A stretch of 64,000 nt of DNA from Streptomyces dangxiongensis. Lineage in GTDB: Bacteria > Actinomycetota > Actinomycetes > Streptomycetales > Streptomycetaceae. The notes beneath the pieces are model-generated. The model saw only the letters and a list, made by a program, of their open reading frames with translations. It was not told the origin of the DNA and made no database searches. Of this stretch, positions 35,255 through 44,316 are shown piece after piece; position 1 is the first letter of the stretch, and every line of letters starts with the position of its first letter. A program made the position numbers and the translations under genes. The stretch is from assembly GCF_003675325.1 (NCBI RefSeq), contig NZ_CP033073.1:7564001-7628000 (forward strand). The letters are read 5' to 3'.

Positions 35255-35278
35255 CTCGTACCCGTGCGCTACGCCCGG

Positions 35279-35482
35279 TCAGCCGCGGACGATGTTCTGA
35301 GCCTGCGGACCCTTCTGCCCCTGCCCGATGTCGAAGGTGACGTGTTCGCCTTCGGTGAGCTCGCGGTAGCCGCTGCCCTGGATCTCGGAGTAGTGCGCGA
35401 AGACGTCCGGGCCTCCTCCGTCCTGGGAGATGAAGCCGAAGCCCTTCTCTGCGTTGAACCACTTCACGGTACCGCTGGCCAT
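35279..35482 (-). CDS. Cold-shock protein, CspA family
   Basis: 67 residues from ATG 35482 with AAGGA eight bases upstream. Both RNA-binding motifs are intact: KGFGFI (RNP1) and VFAHYS (RNP2) in the order expected of the five-stranded OB fold, ending [15 protein letters not shown]. It binds single-stranded RNA or DNA and keeps mRNA unfolded at low temperature or in rapid growth. Length is standard. About 200 bases separate it from the divergent hydrolase gene, long enough for the structured 5' leader often found on such genes. Confidence 0.92.
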   Translation of the reverse strand: MASGTVKWFNAEKGFGFISQDGGGPDVFAHYSEIQGSGYRELTEGEHVTFDIGQGQKGPQAQNIVRG

Positions 35483-35684
35483 CGATCGATCCTTCGTTCA
35501 AACCCGGGAGCAGCCCTCCGGTCGGGCGCGCTCCGGCTCCCGACGACGGGAGCCACAGTGGATCTACCCCGAACCTGCCGCGTTATCCGTCCGACCACAC
35601 ATCGGATGATGTTCCCGCCGCACAGGCGTTCCGCTGCCGGCCGAAACCGTCGTGCCGCCGCAGGAGCCGGGGCAGCATCGTCAC

Positions 35685-36377
35685 ATGGGTCAGACCTTCG
35701 TTCTCGTACACAGTCCGTCCGTGGGCCCCTCGACCTGGCACCCGGTGGCCGCACACCTGGCGGCGGCCGGACACCGGGTACGCGTGCCGTCCCTGCTGCA
35801 CATCGCCGACGGCACTGCGCCGTTCTGGCCGCGTGTGGTCGAGGCCGTTCGTGACGATCTCCGGCAGATCGCGCCCGGCAGCCCGGTCACCTTGGTGGCG
35901 CACAGCAACGCGGGCCTGTTCGTCCCGGCGATCCGCGCGGGCCTCGACCTCCCGGTGGCCCACTCGGTCTTCGTGGATGCCGCGCTGCCCGCCCCGTCCG
36001 GACAGACCCCTGTCGCCTCGCCCGAGTTCCTGGAGTTCCTCCGCCCGTTGGCGGTCAGGGGCAGGCTGCCGCGGTGGACGGACTGGTGGGACGAGGCGGA
36101 CGTGGCACCCATGTTCGCCGATCCGGTGGTGCGGCAGAAAGTGATCGAGGAGCAGCCCACCCTGCCGCTGTCCTACTACGAGCAGCACATCCCGGTTCCG
36201 GCCGGCTGGGACGACCACCCCTGCTCCTACCTGCTGTTCGGCCCTCCGTACGACGACGTCTGCGCCGAGGCGGGCGGACGCGGCTGGCGTGTGGCACATC
36301 TGCCCGGCGCCCATCTCCATCAGACCGTCGATCCCGCCGGGACGGCCCGGCACCTCGTCGCACTCGCCACCGCCTGA
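35685..36377 (+). CDS. Alpha/beta-hydrolase family protein
   Basis: 230 residues from ATG 35685; a GTG at 35652 is in frame. CAGGAG lies about 18 bases before the chosen start, so the exact start is uncertain. The fold is shown by QTFVLVHSPSVGPSTWHPVA (first strands and oxyanion turn) and VTLVAHSNAGLFVPAI, where the nucleophile elbow is HSNAG instead of GxSxG. A C-terminal His lies in PGAHLHQTVDP. It is small, cytoplasmic and of unknown substrate; esterase or C-C hydrolase activity is possible. Confidence 0.75.
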   Translation: MGQTFVLVHSPSVGPSTWHPVAAHLAAAGHRVRVPSLLHIADGTAPFWPRVVEAVRDDLRQIAPGSPVTLVAHSNAGLFVPAIRAGLDLPVAHSVFVDAALPAPSGQTPVASPEFLEFLRPLAVRGRLPRWTDWWDEADVAPMFADPVVRQKVIEEQPTLPLSYYEQHIPVPAGWDDHPCSYLLFGPPYDDVCAEAGGRGWRVAHLPGAHLHQTVDPAGTARHLVALATA

Positions 36378-36479
36378 TGCGCCACCCGCCGTCGGTGCCC
36401 CGGGCGGCCGCACCCGGCCGTCCATGGCGCTCGTCCCTGAGCGGCAGGCCGGGCCGGCGAAGCCCGGCGCGGGCGCTCG

Positions 36480-37349
36480 TCACTTCAGGCCGCTGAGTAT
36501 GACGCCGCGGATGTAGTACTTCTGGAGCAGCAGGAAGAGGACCAGCACCGGCAGGATGCTCAGGACGAGACCGGCCATGACGACGGGCATCGTGCGGGCC
36601 GGGTCGACGTGGTCCTGAAGGAGCTGGATGCCGACGGGCAGGGTCATCACGTCCGGGTCGGCGGTCGAGACGAGCAGCGCCCAGATGTACTCGTTCCACG
36701 CGTCGACGAAGGTCAGCAGCCCGAGGGTCACCAGGACCGGCTTGGTCTGCGGCACCACGATCCGCCACCACACGGCGAACTCGCCGGCCCCGTCGATGCG
36801 CGCGGCCTCCAGGACCTCGTCCGGGATCGAGATCACGAACTGACGCGTCAGGAAGATACCGAAGCCGTTGACGAGGAACGGCACGGTGAGCGCGACGATG
36901 CTGACGGTCAGGCCCGCGCCACCGCGTCCGGCCAGGTCGTTGCCGCCCGCCAGCGGCCAGTGCACCAGGATCAGGAAGTGCGGGATGAAGAAGAGGAACG
37001 GCGGGAACATCATCGTCGACAGCACCAGCCGGAAGACGAAGTCCCGCCCGGGGAAGCGCAGTTTGGCCAGCGCGTAGCCGGCGAGCGACGACGTGAGCAG
37101 CACCGATCCGGTGATCAGGGCAGTGGCTGCGACGCTGTTGCGGAAGAGCGCCGGCATGTCGAGCTGGTCCACCGCCGCCCGGTAGTTGGACAGGTCGAAC
37201 GCCTCGGGCAGGAACCGGTACGGCAGTGTGCCGGACTCGCCGGGCCCCTTGAAGGAGGTCATCACCATGTCGAGGAACGGCACGACCGTCAGCACGGCGC
37301 CGGCCACCACCACCAGGTACGACAGCCACGGGAAGCGGCGTCGGATCAT
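36480..37349 (-). CDS. Sugar ABC transporter permease (MalG type), second system
   Basis: 289 residues from ATG 37349, overlapping the stop of the preceding permease (ATGA). Six membrane segments begin with LSYLVVVAGAVLTVVPFLDM. The EAA loop is EAARIDGAGEFAVWWRIVVP, and the end LQKYYIRGVILSGLK is typical of MalG-type permeases. It is last in a four-gene leftward operon (GNAT, lipoprotein, MalF-type, MalG-type) for uptake of an unknown sugar, possibly an alpha-linked disaccharide handled by the neighbouring GH65 enzyme. No ATPase gene is included. Confidence 0.9.
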   Translation of the reverse strand: MIRRRFPWLSYLVVVAGAVLTVVPFLDMVMTSFKGPGESGTLPYRFLPEAFDLSNYRAAVDQLDMPALFRNSVAATALITGSVLLTSSLAGYALAKLRFPGRDFVFRLVLSTMMFPPFLFFIPHFLILVHWPLAGGNDLAGRGGAGLTVSIVALTVPFLVNGFGIFLTRQFVISIPDEVLEAARIDGAGEFAVWWRIVVPQTKPVLVTLGLLTFVDAWNEYIWALLVSTADPDVMTLPVGIQLLQDHVDPARTMPVVMAGLVLSILPVLVLFLLLQKYYIRGVILSGLK

Positions 37350-38314
37350 GCGTCCTCCCCCTTGCGCCGGAAGAGCCACAACTGGGCCAGGGTGACCATG
37401 AGGACCACCACGAACAGGACGAAGGCGGCGGCACTCGCCGTACCCCAGTCGCCGTACGAGAAGGCCTGCCGGTACATCTCCAGCGCGGCCACGTTCGTCG
37501 CGTCACCCGGTCCGCCCTTGGTCATCACGATGATCAGCGCGAACGACTGGAGACCGGTGAGGAACTGGGTGATGCACACGAACAGCAGGGACGGCCGCAG
37601 CAACGGCAGGGTGATCCGCCAGAAGACGGTGCCCGGCCCGGCGCCGTCGAGCGCGGCGGCCTCGTAGTACGACTCGGGAACGGACTTCAGCCCGGCGGTC
37701 AGCACGAGGATCGCCGTGCCGGCCGACGCCCAGGCCTGTACGACCACGACCGAGGGCAGCGCGGTGTCCGGATCCTGGAGGAACGCCACCGAGCCGAGCC
37801 CGCAGGCGTTGAGGACGCCGTTGACCAGCCCGCCGGGCTCGTACATGTACTTCCACACGTTGCCCACGGCGACGACCGTCGTGACGATCGGCAGGAAGTA
37901 CAGGGTGCGCCACAGCCCCTGGAACCGCAGTTTGTCGATGCAGGTCGCGACGAGCACCGAACCGGCGAGCGCGAGGACCACCGTCCCCAGGGCGAACAGC
38001 AGCGTGTTGGTGAGGATCGGCACCAGGAACGTCGAACCGTCCGCGAAGAGGCCGGCGAAGTTGTCCAGGCCCACCGGGTCGATGTCGCCGAGGTCGAACC
38101 CGGCCCAGCGGGACGTCGACAGCAGCAGCGCGAAACCCAGGGGCAGGACCAGGAAGGCGGCGAAGAACAGCAGTGCCGGCGCCAGGAAGAGATAGGCGAC
38201 GGCGGCCTGGCGGCGGCGCAGGCGCCGGGTCCGGCCACGGCCGCCGTCGGCGGGTCCGGCGGTCCGCGGGCCGGCCGTCCGCTCGGTCGTCTCCGGCGCC
38301 AGGGCGTTCACCAC
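37346..38314 (-). CDS. Sugar ABC transporter permease (MalF type), second system
   Basis: 322 residues from GTG 38314, chosen because AGGAGG lies 10 bases upstream; the next codon is also GTG. A basic N-terminus (RTRRLRRRQ) precedes six membrane segments starting AYLFLAPALLFFAAFLVLPL. The EAA loop reads EAAALDGAGPGTVFWRITLP. Its start overlaps the stop of the lipoprotein gene (38308) by seven bases, and its own stop overlaps the next start, so the operon is tightly coupled. Confidence 0.9.
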   Translation of the reverse strand: MVNALAPETTERTAGPRTAGPADGGRGRTRRLRRRQAAVAYLFLAPALLFFAAFLVLPLGFALLLSTSRWAGFDLGDIDPVGLDNFAGLFADGSTFLVPILTNTLLFALGTVVLALAGSVLVATCIDKLRFQGLWRTLYFLPIVTTVVAVGNVWKYMYEPGGLVNGVLNACGLGSVAFLQDPDTALPSVVVVQAWASAGTAILVLTAGLKSVPESYYEAAALDGAGPGTVFWRITLPLLRPSLLFVCITQFLTGLQSFALIIVMTKGGPGDATNVAALEMYRQAFSYGDWGTASAAAFVLFVVVLMVTLAQLWLFRRKGEDA

Positions 38315-39648
38315 GAGCGCGCCACCTCCTGGTCGACCTGACGGCGGATCGCGCGCAGTGCCTCGTCGGTCGACCGCTGACCGGTCCACAGCGCCTCGAT
38401 GTTCTTGCGCAGCAGCGACTTGGCCTGCTGCGCCCCCGGCATGTTCGGCTCCGGCACCGCGTAGGCGAGCGCGTCCCGGAACGGGCGCAGGTTCGGATCG
38501 CCGCCCTCGCCCAGGAGCGTCCGCATATCGTCGGCGCGGCCGGTGAGGGAGCCGACGGACACCTGGAGCAGGCTCATCCGGGTCGCTGTCGCGTCCTTCC
38601 CGGCGCTGGTCACCCGAACCTTCCCGGTGTTGAGCCAGTGCAGGAACTCCCAGGCCTCGCGCGGATGTTCACTGGCCGCGTTGACGCCCAGCAGGAAGCC
38701 GGTGGAGAGCGTGGCACGCGCGTCGTGCGCCCGGCGGAGGGGAAGCGGTGCGACACCGACATCGCGGTAGTCCCCGCCCATCAGGGTCTTGAGATCCGCG
38801 GACCACCAGCCGGCGCTGACCACCATGGCCACCTGTCCGGACGGGAACGCCTTGTAGACGTTGACGCCGGGTGCGCTCGCGCCGGTGGCGACCAGCCGGT
38901 GCTCCAGATCGAACACGGCCCGGCCGGCCGGCGAGTCGATGGCGGTGCTCCTGCCGTCGGCGGAGACGAACGTCCCGCCGGCGGCGTTGAGCAGGGCGAG
39001 GGTCTGGCCGACCGTGGTCGAGTCGTCGATGACCGACAGCCCGAAGCCCTGCACCAGCGTGTTGCCGTACCGGTCGCGCCTGGTGGTGCGGTGGGCAGCC
39101 TCCTCCAGCTCCCGCCAGGTGCGCGGCGGCCCGTCGACACCCGCCTCGCGCAGCAGCCGCTTGTTGTAGTAGAGGGCGTACGTCTGCACCTCGGTGGGGT
39201 AGCCGTAGACCTTGCCCCCGACCGACGCGGCACCGACCGCGGCGGCGCCGTAGCCGCGCGCGATCTCCCCGGCGTGCCCGGGCGGCGCGGGCCGCAGGAC
39301 GCCGGCCCGGACGAGCTGGCCGGTCCACAGGCAGTACGGGTGGACGATGTCGGCACCCTGGCCGGCGGCCTGGCGGACCATCAGCGTGGTCAGCAGATCG
39401 CTGAACTCCACGGCCTCCGTCCGCACCTTGACCCGGTCGTGGGTGGCGTTCCACTCGTCGACCGGGCCTTGCAGAGCGTCCCTGAGCGCCCCGCTCGCGT
39501 AGTGGGAGAGCAGGGTGAGCACGATCGGGTCCCCGGGCCGGCCGGTACCCCGGTGGGGCGCGGCGCATCCGCAGGCCAGCAGCGCCGAGGGCAGCGCGAG
39601 CGTGAAGCGGCGCCGGGTCGGGCAGCCCGTGCGGTGCGCCGGCCTCAC
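38308..39648 (-). CDS. Sugar ABC transporter substrate-binding lipoprotein, second system
   Basis: 446 residues from GTG 39648, which overlaps the GNAT stop (GTGA), with GGGAGG nine bases upstream inside the GNAT gene. The signal is TRRRFTLALPSALLACGC, with the lipid-modified cysteine at about residue 26. The mature binding protein shows IVLTLLSHYASGALRDALQG, KVYGYPTEVQTYALYYNKRL and AMVVSAGWWSADLKTLMGG. It supplies sugar to the two downstream permeases. It differs strongly from the lipoprotein at 19558, so the two importers are separate systems. Confidence 0.88.
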   Translation of the reverse strand: MRPAHRTGCPTRRRFTLALPSALLACGCAAPHRGTGRPGDPIVLTLLSHYASGALRDALQGPVDEWNATHDRVKVRTEAVEFSDLLTTLMVRQAAGQGADIVHPYCLWTGQLVRAGVLRPAPPGHAGEIARGYGAAAVGAASVGGKVYGYPTEVQTYALYYNKRLLREAGVDGPPRTWRELEEAAHRTTRRDRYGNTLVQGFGLSVIDDSTTVGQTLALLNAAGGTFVSADGRSTAIDSPAGRAVFDLEHRLVATGASAPGVNVYKAFPSGQVAMVVSAGWWSADLKTLMGGDYRDVGVAPLPLRRAHDARATLSTGFLLGVNAASEHPREAWEFLHWLNTGKVRVTSAGKDATATRMSLLQVSVGSLTGRADDMRTLLGEGGDPNLRPFRDALAYAVPEPNMPGAQQAKSLLRKNIEALWTGQRSTDEALRAIRRQVDQEVARSW

Positions 39649-40625
39649 CGGGCGGCCTCCCTGCGCAGCACCCGGAACACCCGGGTCGTGGTGAATCCGG
39701 TCCCGCGGTACAGGTGGCCGGCCGGGGACCGCTCGCCGGTCCACAGGAACCACGCGCCGTGCGCACCGCGCGCCCGCATCCGCTCCAGCACCAGATGAAG
39801 CAGCACCTTGCCGATCCCGGTGCCGCGCATCTCCTCCAGCACACCGAACGGGCCGAACCGCTCCTCCACCGACTCGTACGCGCCGTGCATCGCCCAGCCG
39901 GCCATGCGGCCCGAAGGGTCCCGGACGGCCACGATCCGGTCCAGCGGCGTGCCCGCGGCCAGGCACTCCCGGATCGCGCGTGCCCAGTCCGGGCTGAAGT
40001 GGTTCCCGGCGAGCGCGACCAGGTCCACCAGGTCGTCGTCGCGCGGGGTGGCGAACCGGTATCCGCGCGCCGTCAGCTCGTCCAGGCGGTCCGCGACATC
40101 CCGCGGGAAGCGGTAGCCGAGCAGGCTGCGGTCCATCGCCGCCGCCTCGTAGAGCGTGCGAAAGCCCAGGGACTCAAGGAGCCCGGCCGCTTCCGGATAC
40201 GTGTCGGCGTCCAGGCCGGGGAGGAGGTAGTTCGGGGTGTACGAGGAGAAGTCCACCCGGGTGCGGCCGTGGCCGTGCAGCCAGTCGAGGGCGTCGGTCA
40301 GCAGCCGGCGGCCGAGACCGCGCCCGCGGGCGGCCGGGGCCACGAAGAAGAACGGGATCCAGCCCTGCTCCGGTTCCAGGTCGGTACCGGTCATCGGCGT
40401 CAGACGGCGCACCGCGTAGGCGGCGCCGACGACACGGTCACCGTCGACGGCGACCCGGAGCCCCTGCGGATCGAAGTTGGCGTCGAGCAGCACCAGGGAG
40501 CGGAAGCGGTCGGGGCTGACGGGATCGGCCGGCGCGCTCCGACGCCACGCCTCGATCACCTTCGGGCCGTCGCCCGCCCGGAAGCCACGGATCCCGGCCC
40601 GGGATCCCGGCGTGCGATCAGTCAT
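39645..40625 (-). CDS. Double GNAT acetyltransferase, first gene of the sugar importer operon
   Basis: 326 residues from ATG 40625 with GGAAGGACGG about nine bases upstream. Two GNAT halves are visible: the acetyl-CoA binding loop ARGRGLGRRLLTDALDWL in the first (residues 105-125) and RGTGIGKVLLHLVLERM in the second (about residue 270). The intervening part (RFPRDVADRLDELTARGYRF) links them. Tandem GNAT enzymes acetylate amines on small molecules or proteins. Its translational coupling to a sugar-binding lipoprotein hints at an amino-sugar or aminoglycoside-like substrate, but this is inference from position only. Confidence 0.8.
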   Translation of the reverse strand: MTDRTPGSRAGIRGFRAGDGPKVIEAWRRSAPADPVSPDRFRSLVLLDANFDPQGLRVAVDGDRVVGAAYAVRRLTPMTGTDLEPEQGWIPFFFVAPAARGRGLGRRLLTDALDWLHGHGRTRVDFSSYTPNYLLPGLDADTYPEAAGLLESLGFRTLYEAAAMDRSLLGYRFPRDVADRLDELTARGYRFATPRDDDLVDLVALAGNHFSPDWARAIRECLAAGTPLDRIVAVRDPSGRMAGWAMHGAYESVEERFGPFGVLEEMRGTGIGKVLLHLVLERMRARGAHGAWFLWTGERSPAGHLYRGTGFTTTRVFRVLRREAAR

Positions 40626-41032
40626 CGACGGGGCCGTCCTTCCCTCCGCGGGTCACCGCCGGCACCGGACACCGCCCGCGTCGACGGCCTTCCGCGACCG
40701 GTCGGACCCCCGCAGCAGGTCGCTGCGGTGACGACGGCGGGCGCCCGCCGCACCGCCGTCCGGGGCGTCGGGCGAGGTCGTCCGGGTACGGCCGCCATGG
40801 CGTGGTGAGCATCGCCACGGCGGTACGCACAGGAGCGAACGCCTCGCGGCCGGTGGTGCGGAGCCGGACCCCGCGCAGTGGGCGTCCGGCGTGTTCGGTG
40901 CAGGTCGGTACGTACGGCGGATCACGTCCGTGCTCATCCTCTGGCCCCGTCTGCCGGTGACATCTCGAAGGAGTGGGCCGCGCAGCGGGAGACGACGGGC
41001 GTCCCGCCGCGCGCGTGCCCTTCTTCGCCGTC
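40626..41032. other. Intergenic region between the GNAT operon and the GH65 gene
   Basis: 407 bases, downstream of GH65 and upstream of the GNAT operon, both leftward. It should hold the promoter of the importer operon. A leftward frame starting MSTDVIRRTYR near 40936 has a poor ribosome site and an Arg-rich continuation, and is not called. No clear operator palindrome was seen. Confidence 0.45.
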
Positions 41033-43429
41033 CTACTCCAGCGTCCCCGCCAGGGACTCCTCCCCGGCGGACAGGCCCATCGGGCGGCGTCCCGCGGGCT
41101 GCTGGGGTTCGGGCCGCGCGGGCACCGGAGGCATCCGGCAATCCACCGGCCCGTCGGCGGACAAGGTCACCGGCTCCCCGTGGTGCAGCACGACCAGCGG
41201 CTCCCCTTCCACCAGCCGGTAACGCGTGTGCGACCGGCCGATGTCGACCTTCAGCCTGCGACCGCGTACCAGCACGGTGAACGCCACCCGGGACAGCGCC
41301 TCCGGCAAGCGCGGCGCGAACGCCAGCCGGCCCGGCTTCCCGTCCTCGCCGGCGTACCGGCGCATGCCCCCGAAACCCCCGACCAGGGTGATCCACGTCC
41401 CGGCGAGCGAGGCGATGTGCAATCCGTCGCGGGTGTTGTGCTCCAGATCGTCCAGGTCCATCAGCGCGGCCTCGCCCAGATAGGCGTAGGCCAGCCGCAG
41501 ATGCCCGGTCTCGGCGGCGAGCACCGCCTGACAGCTCGCCGACAGAGAGGAGTCGCGGACGGTGAGCGCCTCGTAGTAGGCGAAGTCGCGTGCCTTCTCC
41601 TCGTCGGTGAAGGCGTCCGGGCACTCCATCATGGCCAGCACCAGGTCGGCCTGCTTCACCACCTGCTTGCGGTACAGGTCGAAGTAGGGGTAGTGCAGCA
41701 GCAGGGGATAGGTGTCGGGCGGGGTCGCCTCGAAGTTCCAGCGCTGCAAGGTGGTGAAACCGGCCGACTGTTCGTGCACGCCGAGGGACTCGTTGTACGG
41801 CACCGCCATGCGGGCGGCGGCGTCCCGCCACATCGCGGACTCCTCCTCGTCGACCCCGAGTTCCGCGGCCCGGTCAGGATGGCGCACGGCCGCTTCCGCC
41901 GCGTCGATCAGGTTCCGCCGGGCCATCAGGTTGGTGTAGAGGTTGTCCCGGGCGAAGGCGCTGTACTCGTCCGGGCCGGTGACCCCGTCGAGGTGGAAGA
42001 CACCCTCCGCGTCGTGGTGACCGAGGGAGTGCCACAGCCGGGCGGTGTGCACGAGGAGATCGAGCCCCTCGGCACGTTCGAAGTCCTCGTCCCCGGTCAC
42101 CGCCACGTACCGTACGACCGCCATGGCGATGTCGGCGTTGACATGGAAGGCGGCCGTCCCGGCGGGCCAGTAGGCGGAGCACTCGGCGCCGTCGATGGTC
42201 CGCCAGGGGAACGTCGCTCCGGCCAGCCCCAGTTGACGCGCGCGTTCCAGCGCCGCCGGCAACGTCCGGTGCCGCCATCTCAGCGCCGACGATACGGCCT
42301 CCGGCGCGGTGAACGTCAGCACCGGCAGCACGTAGGACTCGGTGTCCCAGAAGGAGTGCCCGTCGTACCCGGTTCCGGTGAGCCCCTTCGCGGGGATCGC
42401 CCGGTTCTCGCCACGGGCCGCCGCCTGGAGCACATGGAAGAGCGCGAACCGCACCGCCTGCTGGATCTCCGCGTCACCCTCCACCTCGACGTCCGCACCG
42501 GCCCAGAAGCGGTCCAGGTACGCCCGTTGCTCGGCGACCAGCCCGTCCCAGCCGGTGCTGACCGCGGCCGCCACCGCCGCGTCCACCTGATCGTGCACGG
42601 CGGGCAGCGAACGCTCCCCGGACCAGCCGTAGGCCACGAACTTGACCAGCCGCAGCGGCCGGCCGGGCACCAGGTCGGCGGTCACCGTCAGACGGCTGAC
42701 GTCGGGCTCGCTCTGCGCCGTCCACCGCGTACTCTCCGGCCCCTCCACCAGGTGGTCGGCCGCCGCCGCCACCCGCAGCGCGCTGTGCGTGGTGCGGTGC
42801 ACGAGCCGCAGCCGGGTCTCCTGCGCGAAGTACTCCTCCGCGACCAACGGCGACTCGGTCGCCGCGGCGACGCGGGGGTCGTCCGAGAAGCGGGGTAGCT
42901 GTTCGTTGGCGACCAGCTCCGACTGAACGGCCACCGAGGCCGCCCCGTCGGTCGGCTCCACCTCGTACACGATCGCGGCGACCGCTCGCTGTGTGAAGGA
43001 CACGAGCCGGCGTGAGGAGATCCGGACCGTGCGGCCGCCGGGTGACGTCCACTGCGCCTCACGGCTGAGCACACCGGAGCGGAAGTCCAGGACACGCTCG
43101 TGCGACACCAGCCGGCCGTACCGCAGATCGCACGGGTGGTCGTCCACGAGCAGTCGGATGATCTTGCCGTCGGTGACGTTGATCATCGTCTGGCCGGACT
43201 CGGGATAGCCGTAGCCCGCTTCCGCGTACGGCAGGGGATGCCGCTCGTAGACGCCGTTGAGGTACGCGCCGGGCAGGCCGTGCGGCTCCCCCTCGTCGAG
43301 GTTCCCGCGCCACCCCATGTGCCCGTTGGACAGGGCGAACACCGACTCGCTCTGCGCGAGCAGGTCGAGACTCAGCTCGGTCTCGCGCAGGCACCACGGC
43401 TCGACCGTGAAGCTCGGATGAGTGATCAC
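41033..43429 (-). CDS. Glycoside hydrolase family 65 phosphorylase (trehalose/kojibiose/maltose type)
   Basis: 798 residues from GTG 43429, whose first bases overlap the preceding stop. The N-terminal beta-sandwich opens with LSNGHMGWRGNLDEGEPHGL. The (alpha/alpha)6 barrel holds FWDTESYVLPVLTF, then the general acid E488 in DGVTGPDEYSAF, and KQADLVLAMM, which contacts substrate or phosphate in this family. GH65 enzymes usually split alpha-linked glucose disaccharides with phosphate, giving beta-glucose 1-phosphate and glucose. The specificity cannot be read. The neighbouring beta-phosphoglucomutase, which should process beta-glucose 1-phosphate, is broken. Confidence 0.88.
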   Translation of the reverse strand: MITHPSFTVEPWCLRETELSLDLLAQSESVFALSNGHMGWRGNLDEGEPHGLPGAYLNGVYERHPLPYAEAGYGYPESGQTMINVTDGKIIRLLVDDHPCDLRYGRLVSHERVLDFRSGVLSREAQWTSPGGRTVRISSRRLVSFTQRAVAAIVYEVEPTDGAASVAVQSELVANEQLPRFSDDPRVAAATESPLVAEEYFAQETRLRLVHRTTHSALRVAAAADHLVEGPESTRWTAQSEPDVSRLTVTADLVPGRPLRLVKFVAYGWSGERSLPAVHDQVDAAVAAAVSTGWDGLVAEQRAYLDRFWAGADVEVEGDAEIQQAVRFALFHVLQAAARGENRAIPAKGLTGTGYDGHSFWDTESYVLPVLTFTAPEAVSSALRWRHRTLPAALERARQLGLAGATFPWRTIDGAECSAYWPAGTAAFHVNADIAMAVVRYVAVTGDEDFERAEGLDLLVHTARLWHSLGHHDAEGVFHLDGVTGPDEYSAFARDNLYTNLMARRNLIDAAEAAVRHPDRAAELGVDEEESAMWRDAAARMAVPYNESLGVHEQSAGFTTLQRWNFEATPPDTYPLLLHYPYFDLYRKQVVKQADLVLAMMECPDAFTDEEKARDFAYYEALTVRDSSLSASCQAVLAAETGHLRLAYAYLGEAALMDLDDLEHNTRDGLHIASLAGTWITLVGGFGGMRRYAGEDGKPGRLAFAPRLPEALSRVAFTVLVRGRRLKVDIGRSHTRYRLVEGEPLVVLHHGEPVTLSADGPVDCRMPPVPARPEPQQPAGRRPMGLSAGEESLAGTLE

Positions 43430-43905
43430 CGTGACTCCAGGAGTTCGGCCAGGTCACGGACCGCCACATCAGCGCCGCGCGCCCGCAACCGCTCCGCCCG
43501 ACCCACCCGGTCGACCCCCACGACCACACCGGACCGGCCCGCCGGGCCCGCCTCGACGCCGGCCGGGGCGTCCGCGGACACGGCGGCCCGGTCCGGCTCC
43601 GCCCCCGGACCGCGGGCCGCCTCCAGGCAGGTGTCCGGACCGGGTACGCCCCGCAGACGACGCTCGTGCGCCACCACTGGGTCGAAGGTGCGCACCCCGT
43701 CCGCGCGCGGACGCCCGTCCACGTACTCGTCGTGGTCGTCGACCGCGTCGAAGGGCACGAACGCGGTCCCCTCACGGGTCGCGCGCTCGCGGAGACGGCC
43801 GTCGAACCTCTCCTTCGAGGCGGCCGCGTGTACTTTCGCGGTCCGGGTGAGCACCCCGTCGAGGTCGAACAGGCAGGCACGGACGTGCGCAGGAAGCCCC
43901 AGCAT
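43426..43905 (-). pseudogene. Beta-phosphoglucomutase (HAD family) with an internal in-frame deletion
   Basis: 159 residues from ATG 43905, where intact relatives have about 240-250. The N-terminus is well kept (HVRACLFDLDGVLT, the nucleophile motif, then EGTAFVPFDAV and DEYVDGRPRADGVRTF). The sequence then jumps to VVAHERRLRGVPGPDTCLEA, which corresponds to residues some 85 positions later in the family. The lost part holds the rest of the cap and HAD motif II. The catalytic lysine (GKPAPD in relatives) is V in RGVPGPD, and the metal-binding EDALAG is altered to ADAPAG. No good ribosome site is seen. It is very probably non-functional. Its stop overlaps the GH65 start. Confidence 0.72.
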
Positions 43906-44316
43906 GCCCAGGAGGCTAGAAGGCGGCGCGCCCACGGCGACGGCAGGACACCACCCGGCACGCCGGAAGGCACCCGCCCGGTCCAGTCCCGGAGCACCGG
44001 CCCATCCCGCCTCTGCGGGCCCGAGCACCCCGGCGCCCGCCGGCCTCCCCGAACCCCCGACCCGGTCCACCGCCCCCGGACGTCCGGTCCGCGGCCTCGC
44101 CTTCGGCACCCGGGCCGCGGAAACGCCCCGTTCACCCCGGCGGGCACGGTCGGTAACACCCCCTGTCTAGCGTGACCGGCCGTGGGACCACAGCCGCTGA
44201 CCCAGCCGTGCACCACCCATGGCGGTGAGCCGGCTCTCCCGCTCCCGCCGATGACGCCGGCGGCGGCTCCTCCCACACCCGGCACCCGCACCAGCAGCAT
44301 GATCGGGAGGCGCGAC
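43906..44316. other. Divergent intergenic region before the NCS1 permease
   Basis: 411 bases. GGGAGG at 44305-44310 is the permease ribosome site. The region carries no convincing coding frame, and no riboswitch-like fold was recognised by eye. Confidence 0.45.

Noticed and set aside
40653..40936. Possible small leftward gene starting MSTDVIRRTYR
   Set aside because: Weak ribosome site and low-complexity Arg-rich continuation; it reads like non-coding GC-rich DNA.
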